DNA of 64,000 nucleotides from an uncultured Bacteroidota bacterium (GCA_902791695.1 CADAWR010000003.1:248001-312000); one strand, 5' to 3'. Shown: positions 1 through 8,795, counted from the stretch's first letter. Numbers and translations are program-made. Notes: generated by a model from the letters alone, not told the origin.

Positions 1-136
1 ATATCAGCTTACGTATATTATTGATTTACAGTAGTATATTGCATTATTTCGCTCTATTATACCTCAAAATGGCTGCCTTATTTGCAACGAGACAGGGCAG
101 ATGCACCACCCAAACGACAGAAAACAGGGAATAAAC

Positions 137-592
137 TCATGCAGCGACCAGGGCAAAGTGGCCATTCAAGACAGCGATGCGCTCCATGGCCTGTGCTGGG
201 TCAATGCCGGCGACCTCGAACTCCAACCTCACCCGTCGACCACCGTCGGCAAACTCCATCTTGTCGGCAAGGGTCCTCATCACAAAGATACCCTCCCCCA
301 CCGTCGAGTTGCCAGAAGGCAGCGAACCGAACTGAGCGAAATCGAACCCCGCGCCCTCGTCCTGCACCTCGGTGAAGATGCCGCCGCGACAAGTGCCAAA
401 AGTGACGGAAACCTGCTTGTCAGCATTAGAACCGCTACCGTGCACTATGGCATTCTCCACAGCCTGCATGGTAGCCACCGACACTGCAGAGTAGTAGTTG
501 CCCACGTTGCACTCGCGGCAGAAGTGAAACAAACGCTCCTCTACAGCAGGCATATTGGCAATATCGGCCTGTATAACAAACGATTCCGTCAT
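137..592 (-). CDS. anti-sigma regulatory factor-like ATPase (RsbW/HATPase_c type)
   Basis: About 151 residues, cytoplasmic. The central part has a GHKL N-box-like stretch (MQAVENAIVHGS) followed by DEGAGFDF and a G-rich segment ending GEGIFVMRTLAD, the layout of stand-alone RsbW/SpoIIAB-type anti-sigma kinases. Such proteins bind a sigma factor or an anti-anti-sigma (STAS) protein in partner switching; no STAS partner is visible in the window. I start at the ATG at 592, because a TTG further upstream lies inside a good -7 box (617-624). Family identity is fairly safe; target unknown. The 136 bases downstream to the window edge show no gene I can support. Confidence 0.75.
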   Translation of the reverse strand: MTESFVIQADIANMPAVEERLFHFCRECNVGNYYSAVSVATMQAVENAIVHGSGSNADKQVSVTFGTCRGGIFTEVQDEGAGFDFAQFGSLPSGNSTVGEGIFVMRTLADKMEFADGGRRVRLEFEVAGIDPAQAMERIAVLNGHFALVAA

Positions 593-616
593 ATCGGGTA
601 CAATTTTATTCTGTTG

Positions 617-624
617 CAAATATA
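617..624 (-). promoter_or_regulatory. Bacteroidota -7 promoter box
   Basis: TATATTTG on the minus strand matches TAnnTTTG and lies 25 nt upstream of the anti-sigma ATG at 592. Confidence 0.6.
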
Positions 625-687
625 CAAAAATTTCGTTAATCGGTCAAAAAATAATCCACAACCCCACACAGCCACTCCGGTTCCGCC

Positions 688-789
688 CCGTACCCTCTCC
701 GTCTGTTCTACGGTTGTTCACCGGTTGTTTTACGGTTTAAACCGTTGAACAGTCGGTGAACAACCGTAGAACAGACGGAGAGGGTACGG
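688..789. repeat. large palindromic intergenic repeat, copy A
   Basis: A 102-bp inverted repeat centred on TTTAAA at 736-741. The outer arms (CCGTACCCTCTCCG...) match for over 30 bases; inner arms carry CGGTTGTTCACCGG-type units with a few mismatches. It lies 38 bp past the DUF4175 stop and upstream of the anti-sigma gene, so an RNA copy would form a long hairpin at the end of the DUF4175 message. It belongs to a family of five in this window (copies A-E). Confidence 0.9.
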
Positions 790-826
790 AGAGGGTGCGT
801 ACCGGTGACAATGAAAAAAAGGAATG

Positions 827-3800
827 TTAGCGGTAGAAGTAGTCGTTGACCTTCTGGCGGTAATAGGGCGAGAGGGTAGGGGGTACCGTACGGAGCTGGT
901 CGGTAGCGGGACGCGACTGCTTGTTATACTTCTCGATCTCAGCAGGCGAAGGCTGGCTGTAGAGGTCACCAGCTTCATGGCTCTCGCGACGCTCTTCTTT
1001 TTCGCGCTCCATTTCGGCCTTCTCATGCTCGAGGAGGCGAGTCATTATCTGCTGCTGACGGCTGATTGTCTGCTTGGTGATGGTGCGATTGACGAGGTCG
1101 GCCTCTGTCTGCTCCATCTGGCGCATCAAGTTGTCGATCTCCTTTGCCAGCTTGGAGTTTCCGGCATCGCCCTCCTTGAGTTCCTGGCCGTATTGCTGCA
1201 TCATGCGACGTATCATCTCCTGTTGTGCGGCCATCTTGGCAAATTCCTCACTAATCGACTGACCCTGCCCTATTTTATGGCGCCCGTCAGGTTTGTTGCC
1301 CTGCTTTTCGAGTTGTTTTCTGAGGGCCTCCATCTGCTTGTTGAGTTCCTGCTGCATCTCGCGCATGGACTTGGCCGAAGGCTTGCCCTTGCCGGGATTG
1401 CTGCACTGCGAGTTGCTCTTGCTTGGATTCTTGCACTGGCCGTTCTTCTTTTTCTGGTTGTTTTGGCGCATCTGGTTCTGCATCTGGTCGAGGCTTTCGG
1501 CCAACACGAGAGCAAGATTGTTGAGCGACGTCATGCTATACTGCATGGGGGTGGCAGCGTTAGTGTTGTGGTAATTGCCATAGAAGCTCTGGTTCATATC
1601 AAGCAAACCGTTGAGGGAGCGGCTGATGCCATTATTGACGGCGGCGAGATCCTTGCTGATGGCCGATGCCACTGTCATCTGGCGGCGGGCCATCGACCGC
1701 AGCGAATCCTCGACCCCACGGAAGTCATCCTTGATACGGTTCTGGCGGGTGATTATGGTCTGGTAACGTGGGTCTTGTATGTAGATTGAGCCAAGATCGG
1801 CAATAAGTTCCTCCTGATTGAACGAAAGCCTCACCAGATTCTTGAGCAATTGGCGCACCTCCTCGGCATCCTCGGCAAGGTCCTGCTGTTCGGCATCCAC
1901 TTGGGCCTCAGCCAAAGCCTCGCTCAGCTTCTCCATGTCGTCAGCGGCATCTTTCTGGTGCTTCGAGGCATCCTTGTTCTTTCCCTTCTGCAAACTCTGA
2001 TTGGCCTCCTTCTGATGTTGCTCTACCTGCTGTTCGAGCTCCTGCGGCACGCGGAAATCGGTGCTTGGATCGAGCTCCTTGTAGTCCTGTTTTATCTGGT
2101 CGATGTCCTGCTTGAGCTGCTTGAACTTCTCATCCACAGCCTGTTGCTTCTGCATCAACTGCTCTTTGTCCTTGCTGCGGGCCTGCTCCGTTTCACGCGA
2201 AACATCGCGCTGTTCCTCGGCCAGCTTCTCCATTTTCTGGATGGTCTGCTCCACCTTCTTCTCAATTTCGAGGCGCTTCATGAGCTCGATGTTCTGGTCG
2301 AGCTGCTTCTCAAGCTCTGCATTGTCAATCTTAAGCTGTTCGAGCTGCTGCTGCACCTTCTTTTTGTCGAGCTCCTGCATCATACGCTCAATCTCGGCCA
2401 TGGTCTCCTTCATCTTGTCGTCCATCACCTCGTTCATGAGGCGGTCCAGCTCGCGCTGCTTCTCCATGAGCTGTTCGCTTTGTTCGCGATACTTCTGTTC
2501 CAGACGGTTATTCTCCTGAATCTGCTGCTGCATCTGCTGCATCATCTGGCGCACCTGTTTCTGCTTCTCGGCAATCTGCTCCAGTTCCTTCTTCTCCTGC
2601 CAGCCGAGTTCCTTCTTGTCCACCAGCTTGCGCATCATCTCGTTGATCTCCTCCTGCAGGCGCTGCAACTCCGACATCTGGTTTTCAGCGCTCTGGCGTA
2701 CGTCAGATGAGCTCTGCTCCAGCAGGCTGTCGAGCTCGTCGGCAGACGGAATCTTAATCTCATACACCTGCGAGCGTGCCGTTTTGGGGCCATGGATGGC
2801 GTCGTTGTCCGCCACCTCGAACCAGTAGGAGAGGACATCGCCCGGGGCCAGCGGCAGTTCAGCTGCGTTGAACGAGAAGTAGAACTCCTGCGACGAACCG
2901 CCCTGAAGGGCAATTTCAGCCTCGCTGACGGCCTTTCGGGTCGTATCGGCAGCATTGGTGGTCTTATGGACAAACACGAGCTTAGAGAAGCCGTAATCGT
3001 CTTTTATGCGCCCACGGAAGAGGTGGCGGTCGGGGCGCAGCGAGTCGGCCATCTCCTCAACGGCAATCATGGGCAGGGCGTCCTTGATTGCGGAGATTGA
3101 GTAATGCAGTGTATCGGCCACGGCGGAACCGTTGCGCACAGTGAAGGCGTAGTCGGTATTATCCATCACACGGCGGCTGATTTCAACACGGCCGTTGGCG
3201 TCCGGGGCAATTACGTATTTAGAATCGTGGAATATGAATGCAAGACTGTCGGCGTCCTGTGTCTGGAAGAGCCAGCGCACCTGTGTGCCTTCGGGCACGG
3301 CTGCGTCGCCGAGGTTGAGGATGGTCTCGGCTTCACGGCCCGTGTAGGCAGGGTAAGAGAGGAGCATGCGGAACGAAAGAACACTTGGGTTGGGGAGCAT
3401 GGCAAGGGTGTATTCCGGCGAAGTCACGCCACCGCCGTCGAGGTAGAAGGCCAGCGAGCGCGACACCTTGGAGAAGGTGTAGCTGAACTGAGGCTGTTGG
3501 TGGGAGCCGTCGGCGGTGAGCCTGTGACGGCGGCCGTCGATGACGATGAAGGCCTCGGCAGGCACAGCGTCGCCCTCGGTGACCACATGCAGGGTGTAAT
3601 CGGCGCCCTGCATAACATCAAGGCTCTCGTTAAGAATGCGGAAATGGAAGGGCGCCGGACGCTCGTAGGCGGTACCGTAGTTCACCAAGCGTTTGGAAGG
3701 CTCGGTGACGGTCTTAGGAGCCAATATAAACAGCAGCAGAACCACAGCCAGCGGAGGCAGGGCGTACTTGAGATAGCGACGGTTGCCCTTGAGGTTGATG

Positions 3801-4234
3801 GCGTTGAGCATCGGCACCGGCCTCATCTGGGCGGTCTTCTGCTCAATTGCCGCCTGGAGGAGCTGGGAGTCTGCAGTTGATAGCTGGGAGTTTAGCTGGA
3901 GAAGATTCAGCAGTTTGTCGCTAACTTCTGGGAAATGGCGGCCTATGATTACGGCGGCCTGCTCGCGGGTTATGCGTTTGCCAAAGCCGTACATCTTGAG
4001 CAAAGGGCGTACGACAAACCAGCCCAGCACCGCAGCAACAGCAACGATACCGGACCAGAAAATGATGCCTCTTGCAACCTGAGGCAGCCAGCCAAAATGC
4101 TCAAGCAAAACGGCAGCGAGGAAGAGGGTGAAAACAATGCCGACAGCATACAAAACACCCTTGATCAGGAGGTTCTTGTAGTACTTCCTGATGAAGGCGT
4201 CGAGCGACTGCAGTATGTAATGCTGTTGCTGCAT
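827..4234 (-). CDS. DUF4175 family giant membrane/coiled-coil protein
   Basis: 1135 residues. Two hydrophobic helices lie near residues 30-80 and another near 155-175. A large extracytoplasmic part rich in beta strands (about 180-510) follows, then a very long Gln/Glu/Lys-rich coiled coil (about 520-820), a less regular part, and a charged tail. This order matches the Bacteroidota DUF4175 family, which is uncharacterised. An in-frame TTG at 4255 overlaps the -7 box at 4253-4260, so the ATG at 4234 is the better start. Bases 3861-3891 hold a degenerate heptamer-like repeat, coding a QLNSQLSTADSQL stretch. Function unknown; an envelope-spanning scaffold is a guess from architecture. Confidence 0.8.
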   Translation of the reverse strand: MQQQHYILQSLDAFIRKYYKNLLIKGVLYAVGIVFTLFLAAVLLEHFGWLPQVARGIIFWSGIVAVAAVLGWFVVRPLLKMYGFGKRITREQAAVIIGRHFPEVSDKLLNLLQLNSQLSTADSQLLQAAIEQKTAQMRPVPMLNAINLKGNRRYLKYALPPLAVVLLLFILAPKTVTEPSKRLVNYGTAYERPAPFHFRILNESLDVMQGADYTLHVVTEGDAVPAEAFIVIDGRRHRLTADGSHQQPQFSYTFSKVSRSLAFYLDGGGVTSPEYTLAMLPNPSVLSFRMLLSYPAYTGREAETILNLGDAAVPEGTQVRWLFQTQDADSLAFIFHDSKYVIAPDANGRVEISRRVMDNTDYAFTVRNGSAVADTLHYSISAIKDALPMIAVEEMADSLRPDRHLFRGRIKDDYGFSKLVFVHKTTNAADTTRKAVSEAEIALQGGSSQEFYFSFNAAELPLAPGDVLSYWFEVADNDAIHGPKTARSQVYEIKIPSADELDSLLEQSSSDVRQSAENQMSELQRLQEEINEMMRKLVDKKELGWQEKKELEQIAEKQKQVRQMMQQMQQQIQENNRLEQKYREQSEQLMEKQRELDRLMNEVMDDKMKETMAEIERMMQELDKKKVQQQLEQLKIDNAELEKQLDQNIELMKRLEIEKKVEQTIQKMEKLAEEQRDVSRETEQARSKDKEQLMQKQQAVDEKFKQLKQDIDQIKQDYKELDPSTDFRVPQELEQQVEQHQKEANQSLQKGKNKDASKHQKDAADDMEKLSEALAEAQVDAEQQDLAEDAEEVRQLLKNLVRLSFNQEELIADLGSIYIQDPRYQTIITRQNRIKDDFRGVEDSLRSMARRQMTVASAISKDLAAVNNGISRSLNGLLDMNQSFYGNYHNTNAATPMQYSMTSLNNLALVLAESLDQMQNQMRQNNQKKKNGQCKNPSKSNSQCSNPGKGKPSAKSMREMQQELNKQMEALRKQLEKQGNKPDGRHKIGQGQSISEEFAKMAAQQEMIRRMMQQYGQELKEGDAGNSKLAKEIDNLMRQMEQTEADLVNRTITKQTISRQQQIMTRLLEHEKAEMEREKEERRESHEAGDLYSQPSPAEIEKYNKQSRPATDQLRTVPPTLSPYYRQKVNDYFYR
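2189..2204. other. parS-like near match inside DUF4175 gene
   Basis: CGTTTCACGCGAAACA differs from the canonical ParB site TGTTTCACGTGAAACA at two positions. It encodes VSRET in the coiled coil, so chance is possible. Confidence 0.3.
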
Positions 4235-4252
4235 TGGCTGAAAAACAGGCTG

Positions 4253-4260
4253 CAAAAGTA
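4253..4260 (-). promoter_or_regulatory. -7 promoter box for DUF4175 gene
   Basis: TACTTTTG on the minus strand, 19 nt upstream of the ATG at 4234. It is divergent from the SDR promoter about 32 bp away. Confidence 0.65.
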
Positions 4261-4291
4261 CGAATTATTTTCCAACCATTAAAATAATTCG

Positions 4292-4299
4292 TATCTTTG
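4292..4299 (+). promoter_or_regulatory. -7 promoter box for SDR gene
   Basis: TATCTTTG, a match to TAnnTTTG, 20 nt upstream of the ATG at 4319. Confidence 0.65.
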
Positions 4300-4318
4300 C
4301 ACCCAAAATCAAGCCGCA

Positions 4319-5122
4319 ATGAAGCAACAGGTAATCATCATCACAGGGGCATCGTCGGGCTTTGGCAAAGCCACCGCCGAGATGCTTGCAGCCAAGGGAA
4401 ATGCCGTCTACGGCCTCTGCCGCCGCGAGATGCAGGACACCAATATCCGTTACCGCCAGTGCGACGTGCGCAACCGCGAGCAGATTGCCGCCGTGGTGGC
4501 GGAGATAGTCAAGGAGCAGGGTAGGGTGGACGTCCTCATCAACAATGCCGGTATGGGCATAGGAGGAGCTCTAGAGCTGGCGACAGAAGAGGAGATAGAC
4601 CTGCAGATGGGCACCAACTTCATGGGCTGCGTGAACATGTGCCAGGCCGTGCTGCCCTACATGCGCAAGGCGCACAAGGGCAAGATTATCAACCTCAGCT
4701 CCATCGGCGGTGTGATGGGATTGCCTTACCAAGGCTTCTACTCCGCCTCCAAGTTCGCCATCGAAGGCTTCACCGAGGCCCTTGCCGCCGAGGTTACAGG
4801 CTTCGGCATACGCGTCTGCATGGTTGAGCCTGGAGATTTCGCCACAGGCTTCACCGGCAGCCGCAAGAACAGCCAGGCAACCATGAACGACCCGGACTAC
4901 GGCCCCATCTTCAAACGTAGCCTCGCCATCATTGAGAAAGAGGAGAATGGCGGCTTACAGCCTGAGGTGCTGGCTCGCCGCATAGTGAAACTTGTGGAGA
5001 AAAAGAAACCGCCGCTGCGCAACGTCGTCGCCAACCTGGAGCAGTGGCTCTCCACCGTCATCAAACGCGTGCTGACGGGCAACCAAATGGTGGGAATACT
5101 GAGGGATTACTACAAGAGCTAA
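4319..5122 (+). CDS. short-chain dehydrogenase/reductase (SDR)
   Basis: 267 residues, the normal size of a classical SDR. The Rossmann motif TGASSGFG lies at 9-16, NNAG near 75-78, a serine in NLSS at 127-128 and the catalytic YSASK at 141-145. It is a cytosolic NAD(P)-dependent oxidoreductase with unknown substrate. It has its own promoter and stands alone on the plus strand. Its stop overlaps by 4 bp the stop of the convergent gene at 5119. The basic C-terminal end (KKKPPLRN...VIKRVL) resembles SDRs acting on lipids or sterols, but this is weak. Confidence 0.88.
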   Translation: MKQQVIIITGASSGFGKATAEMLAAKGNAVYGLCRREMQDTNIRYRQCDVRNREQIAAVVAEIVKEQGRVDVLINNAGMGIGGALELATEEEIDLQMGTNFMGCVNMCQAVLPYMRKAHKGKIINLSSIGGVMGLPYQGFYSASKFAIEGFTEALAAEVTGFGIRVCMVEPGDFATGFTGSRKNSQATMNDPDYGPIFKRSLAIIEKEENGGLQPEVLARRIVKLVEKKKPPLRNVVANLEQWLSTVIKRVLTGNQMVGILRDYYKS

Positions 5123-5799
5123 TCGCCACTATTGCCAACAGTGTCTGGAGCGATTATCTCCCAAGGTTCTGTTGGTGCTGGGATTAAAACATCCCGAATG
5201 CGCCCATAGAGGATCAGGTCATTCTTCATAGCACTACCTAACGGGTGCACTTCAAAACCAGGGTGGACTAAAAGACCGAAATGGATTTTGCTACCCGAGA
5301 GATCCCTTGAGGCACTATGGTCGCCATCAAATCGGCCATTAAAGTCCCACAGACGTGGGTCGTGCGGACTGGTAATTAGTAGCCCCATCTTTTGCAGCAT
5401 ATTCTTCTGGCCGACAACAAGCACGGGCCGCAGATAACGAAACCATCCGGCGTCATAGTACGGCACATCGCGAAGTTCATCTTCGCTCGGTGGCATCACT
5501 ACGCTGCGTACCCATGTATCGCGCGACAACGTTAAGCCTTTATAATGCATCAACGTGTCGCCAAACTGCAGCACAAGAACAGAATAAGTACCAGCGGCAA
5601 CCGGCGGCAGAGTATAGTTGCCGGCATAGTCGGTCACCGCCATCGCCCGACTCCGCCCGTCCTGCATCAGGTGCACAAAGCAGAAGGGTAGGGGGTTGCC
5701 GTCAGCACCGTTTATCACTGTGCCCGTCACCCTCACATAGTCCTGCGCCACAGCATACGAAGCAAAAAGCAACGCTGCGAAAAGAGCAACATGTTTCAT
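5119..5799 (-). CDS. secreted carboxypeptidase-regulatory-like domain protein
   Basis: 226 residues. The start is the ATG of MKHVALF (5799); a TTG nine bases upstream is less likely. A Sec signal peptide ends near ASYAVAQ. It is followed by a beta-sandwich of the CarboxypepD_reg-like type (VTGTVINGADGNPLPFC, then DYAGNYTLPPVAAGTYSV), as found at the N-terminus of SusC/TonB receptors, but here with no barrel. The rest (about 100-226) is not recognised. It lies 12 bp downstream of the membrane-tethered sigma factor gene and is very likely co-transcribed, so it may be part of the same signalling unit. Confidence 0.65.
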   Translation of the reverse strand: MKHVALFAALLFASYAVAQDYVRVTGTVINGADGNPLPFCFVHLMQDGRSRAMAVTDYAGNYTLPPVAAGTYSVLVLQFGDTLMHYKGLTLSRDTWVRSVVMPPSEDELRDVPYYDAGWFRYLRPVLVVGQKNMLQKMGLLITSPHDPRLWDFNGRFDGDHSASRDLSGSKIHFGLLVHPGFEVHPLGSAMKNDLILYGRIRDVLIPAPTEPWEIIAPDTVGNSGD

Positions 5800-5811
5800 A
5801 ACAGTCAAGTT

Positions 5812-6795
5812 TTACATATCAAGCATTATCGGCGGTCGACGCCCCACCTGTATGCGATAACTGACACCGTCGCGGAGAAAGCCCACAACACATATACCAT
5901 TGCACACCTGCGATGATACAAGCGCACCACCCTGCACATACACACTAACCCTTTCGCCATATATACCTGTGACTATAAGTTGCCGCATGGAGACCACAAT
6001 TATAGGCTCTGGCAACATGGCCTCCAGCCCCGCTGGCAATGTGTCACATTCGCCGTTAATGCACGAGATAAGAGCCTTAGCATCAGCATCGGGCAACCGT
6101 TCCACACGCACTGGCGAGCAGGATGTCTCATCCTGCAGTATATCCTCTGGCTGGCTTCCCTTGACAACATCTTGTGGCTTCGTGGACGGCATTTCTCCCC
6201 GTAGCGCTCCCTTATCTTCTTTCTGATGTACTTTCTCTATCACCGTCTTACGCCACGACGGTACCACGGCGACAGCCAATGTAGACAACACCAGCACCAA
6301 GAACAATATCAGTAACACTTGCCGCATCTTTACTACAGCCCTGTGCATGCGCTGGTACACAGCATCGCGTTTCAGCCCCATAATGGAGGCAATCTCGTCC
6401 GCTTTGTAACCCTCCATCCGCAACCGCATCATGTGCTGTTCGTCGGGGCTGAGCGATGCCATAATATCCTCAATATTCTCTCCGTCACACAACGATGCCT
6501 CGTCAGTCAAACTATCCGTCTGCTCAGATGTTAGGAGCATCGTCTCTACTGACGGCTTACGAAGCTTATGGTTAATGGTTGTTCGGGTTAACCAATAAAC
6601 CCAAGCACGCTTTTCACCATGTGTGGCATCAGGTATCAACTCTTTGAAATGAAGCCAAAGCGCAATGGACACTTCTTGTACCAGATCGCGGCAGCGCTCA
6701 TAGTCACCGCCCGATCTTAACCAGCACATCCGCCATATCATATTGCGATGACGTCGCAACAATTCTGTGTATGCTCTTTGAGCGTCCATCTGCAT
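5812..6795 (-). CDS. ECF-like sigma factor fused to a membrane helix and a T9SS sorting-domain-like C-terminus
   Basis: 327 residues, roughly twice a normal ECF sigma factor. Region 2 spans about 11-80 (RCRDLVQEVSIALW, then WVYWLTRTTINHKLRK). Region 4 spans about 105-157 (LSPDEQHMMRLRMEGYKADE, then a helix-turn-helix to MHRAVVKMRQ). It runs straight into a strong transmembrane helix at 158-178, a polar linker at 179-262 and a beta-rich C-terminal domain at 264-327. That domain has the pattern L-I-V-T-G-x-x-G-E-x-V-S-V-Y, then G-V-x-x-x-I-x-V-G. It lines up with the C-terminal sorting domain of the T9SS cargo at 62846 (LVVAGATGEDVALY). Expected topology is sigma domains in the cytoplasm and tail in the periplasm. 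The gene lies 70 bp after the barrel gene at 6866 and 12 bp before the gene at 5119. The sigma assignment is firm; the sensing role is inference. Confidence 0.8.
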   Translation of the reverse strand: MQMDAQRAYTELLRRHRNMIWRMCWLRSGGDYERCRDLVQEVSIALWLHFKELIPDATHGEKRAWVYWLTRTTINHKLRKPSVETMLLTSEQTDSLTDEASLCDGENIEDIMASLSPDEQHMMRLRMEGYKADEIASIMGLKRDAVYQRMHRAVVKMRQVLLILFLVLVLSTLAVAVVPSWRKTVIEKVHQKEDKGALRGEMPSTKPQDVVKGSQPEDILQDETSCSPVRVERLPDADAKALISCINGECDTLPAGLEAMLPEPIIVVSMRQLIVTGIYGERVSVYVQGGALVSSQVCNGICVVGFLRDGVSYRIQVGRRPPIMLDM

Positions 6796-6865
6796 ATATA
6801 ATACCCACTTTTTACCCCAAATCTTACATCTGGAGCAAAAAAATGTATAGAATATGCCCTGTTAA

Positions 6866-7621
6866 CTACAAAAACATGTAGAATACCCCGAGGGTACCAT
6901 AGATGGGGTAGAGAGGCTGCTCAACGGTCTTGAAACCGGCCTTGAAGATGCTCGTGAAGCCCACTGTGAGGTCCAGCGAGAAACCAAGACGTGACCATGG
7001 TAACCAGTCGACACCAACGGTGGCGCCGGCCTGCAGTTTGCGCATGTCGTCGGAGAAGTCGTATGTGGCCTGAGCCTCAGGGGTGTCACCTATGATGATC
7101 TTCGGGCCTGTGGGGCCTCCACGACGTATGTATCCGTCAGAAGCCACACCCGTGAACTTATTGTTCAGCAGCAGCGAACCATAGACGCCGGCACGCAGCT
7201 CCAGCTTGGGGCTGATTGTGTAAGTGGCACACACGGGCAGCGTGAGCATCAGCATGGATATCTGTTGGCCAACATGTCCAGTGAATACACCCTCTATGCT
7301 CTCCGTCCCCTGCCGCATCTCCATGTGGTATCCTTTGGTCCTCACGGCGACATCCATGGCCTTGCTCTCCACGAAAAGTCCTGCCGACACGCCCCAGCGC
7401 CCAGTCAAAGGCTGCACAGCGTCCACTCCCGCACGGAACGATGGGGTAAGCCGGAATGCATCAATACCCTCGATGGCCTCAGGCATGCCGTATGGCGTCG
7501 AGGCACCGATACTATAGCCTGCCTTCACCTTGAGCGAAAGGCCGTCGCCCAACCCTTCCGCCATCACATGCACCGTCGGCAGCACCATGGCGAGTACCAA
7601 TATTATGAGCGTCTTTTTCAT
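6866..7621 (-). CDS. outer-membrane beta-barrel protein (PorT-like fold)
   Basis: 251 residues with a signal peptide (MKKTLIILVLAMVLPTVHVMA). Alternating hydrophobic strands, rich in Gly and aromatic residues, end in VFYMFL, a C-terminal aromatic typical of OM barrels. The pattern (GVSAGLFVESKAMD, TYTISPKLELRAGVYGS) is that of Bacteroidota outer-membrane beta-barrel families. Its ATG overlaps the stop of the PCMD lipoprotein gene (TAATG), so the two are translationally coupled. Specific function unknown. Confidence 0.72.
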   Translation of the reverse strand: MKKTLIILVLAMVLPTVHVMAEGLGDGLSLKVKAGYSIGASTPYGMPEAIEGIDAFRLTPSFRAGVDAVQPLTGRWGVSAGLFVESKAMDVAVRTKGYHMEMRQGTESIEGVFTGHVGQQISMLMLTLPVCATYTISPKLELRAGVYGSLLLNNKFTGVASDGYIRRGGPTGPKIIIGDTPEAQATYDFSDDMRKLQAGATVGVDWLPWSRLGFSLDLTVGFTSIFKAGFKTVEQPLYPIYGTLGVFYMFL

Positions 7622-8784
7622 TACTTTGCAGTGCCGTTGGTATTGTAGGTAACCTCCACCTCGTCGATATACAGCGTGCTGCCTATGGCGCCCTCAAAGC
7701 TGTCGCCACCTTTGCTGGAGGAGAACACGAGCGTCCAGCTATAACCGAATGCCGCCAGCACAGAGGCATCGACAGAGCCCTCATCGAATGTCATCTCGAA
7801 ACGCGTCCACTCGCTGGTGGCAGGCAGCGAGGCCACCTGAGCCTTAGTAACAATATACGGGCTGGTGAGCACATCGTCGCCATAGAGATGGATGCTCTCG
7901 CCTGCAGCGTTCTGGTTACGGAAGAACACTGCATAGATATTGGCCTCGTCAGTACGTCCTGGGACAATATCCATATTGGCATTGGTGAACTCGGCGCCAG
8001 GCTGGTACTTATAATAGCCAGCCACCTTGACGGGCTGCCTGTTCACCGGTATACCAAACACCGTGCAGCGGAGCGGGTTCGACATCACCATACTGCCGTC
8101 AAAAGAGCCAATGAACAGGTTGCCGGCAGCTATAGGCTTGTGCATCAGACGGGCCAGATAGCCGGCATCTCTCGTGGTCAGGCACAGACCCTTGCCCTGG
8201 TATCCGTTGGGCGTCTGGCTGGTGGGGTACTGCTCTGGGGTGTAGTCGCTATGCACCACGGCAAAGCCGGCGTTGCCCGAAGCCCATATATTTTCTCTCT
8301 GACCGTAGGGATTGATCTCATAGAACACATGGTATGTGGCACCTTTTTCCAATGTTTCCGCATGCTCAAAGCTGTAAAGCGTCATCGTATCCACAATGGC
8401 TTGCCGCTCCTTGAATACAACCTTGTATTGGCGGCTGTGATTGCCGTCCTCCGCAGTAACGGTGTAGGTCACCGCCCCAGCAGAGAAATCCTGCAACGAG
8501 CCGTTGGCGGGGTTTATCGTGGATCCCTCGGTAATGCTGAAGCTCACCGGCATCTGCGGTAATGCGCCGAGCGACTTCACCCAGAAGACTATCTCCTCAT
8601 CCGACGATGCAATGTTGTCGTGGCGCATGTCGGCCTTATTGTAGAAATACTGCTCGTATTGTGCACCATCGACCCATGCACTCGTTATGTCGCATTCGCT
8701 GTTTTTGGGCGTATCCTTCGAGCAGGATACGATACAAGCCATGGCGAGTACTGCCGCCATAAATCCACTAACAATCTTTTTCAT
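7621..8784 (-). CDS. PCMD-domain lipoprotein
   Basis: 387 residues. A lipoprotein signal ends in MACIVSCSKD, with the lipobox Cys near residue 21. An Ig-like N-terminal segment (about 35-130) is followed by a jelly-roll-like part (SFEHAETLEKG, then PVKVAGYYKYQPG, then ETTFDEGS-like and YIDEVEVTYN at the end). This matches the 'putative carbohydrate metabolism domain' (PCMD) lipoproteins of Bacteroidota. It sits 11 bp after the GNAT gene and is coupled to the barrel gene. Ligand unknown; carbohydrate binding is only suggested by the family name. Confidence 0.72.
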   Translation of the reverse strand: MKKIVSGFMAAVLAMACIVSCSKDTPKNSECDITSAWVDGAQYEQYFYNKADMRHDNIASSDEEIVFWVKSLGALPQMPVSFSITEGSTINPANGSLQDFSAGAVTYTVTAEDGNHSRQYKVVFKERQAIVDTMTLYSFEHAETLEKGATYHVFYEINPYGQRENIWASGNAGFAVVHSDYTPEQYPTSQTPNGYQGKGLCLTTRDAGYLARLMHKPIAAGNLFIGSFDGSMVMSNPLRCTVFGIPVNRQPVKVAGYYKYQPGAEFTNANMDIVPGRTDEANIYAVFFRNQNAAGESIHLYGDDVLTSPYIVTKAQVASLPATSEWTRFEMTFDEGSVDASVLAAFGYSWTLVFSSSKGGDSFEGAIGSTLYIDEVEVTYNTNGTAK

Positions 8785-8795
8785 GTTGCTTTATT

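Noticed and set aside
101-748. 215-residue plus-strand ORF over the anti-sigma gene and repeat copy A
   Set aside because: It is the antisense shadow of a well-supported gene, has no promoter, and crosses the palindrome.
688-789. repeat copy A as a simple intrinsic terminator
   Set aside because: Stem length of about 50 bp, no T-tract, and other family members upstream of genes argue against a plain terminator, although it may also stop transcription.
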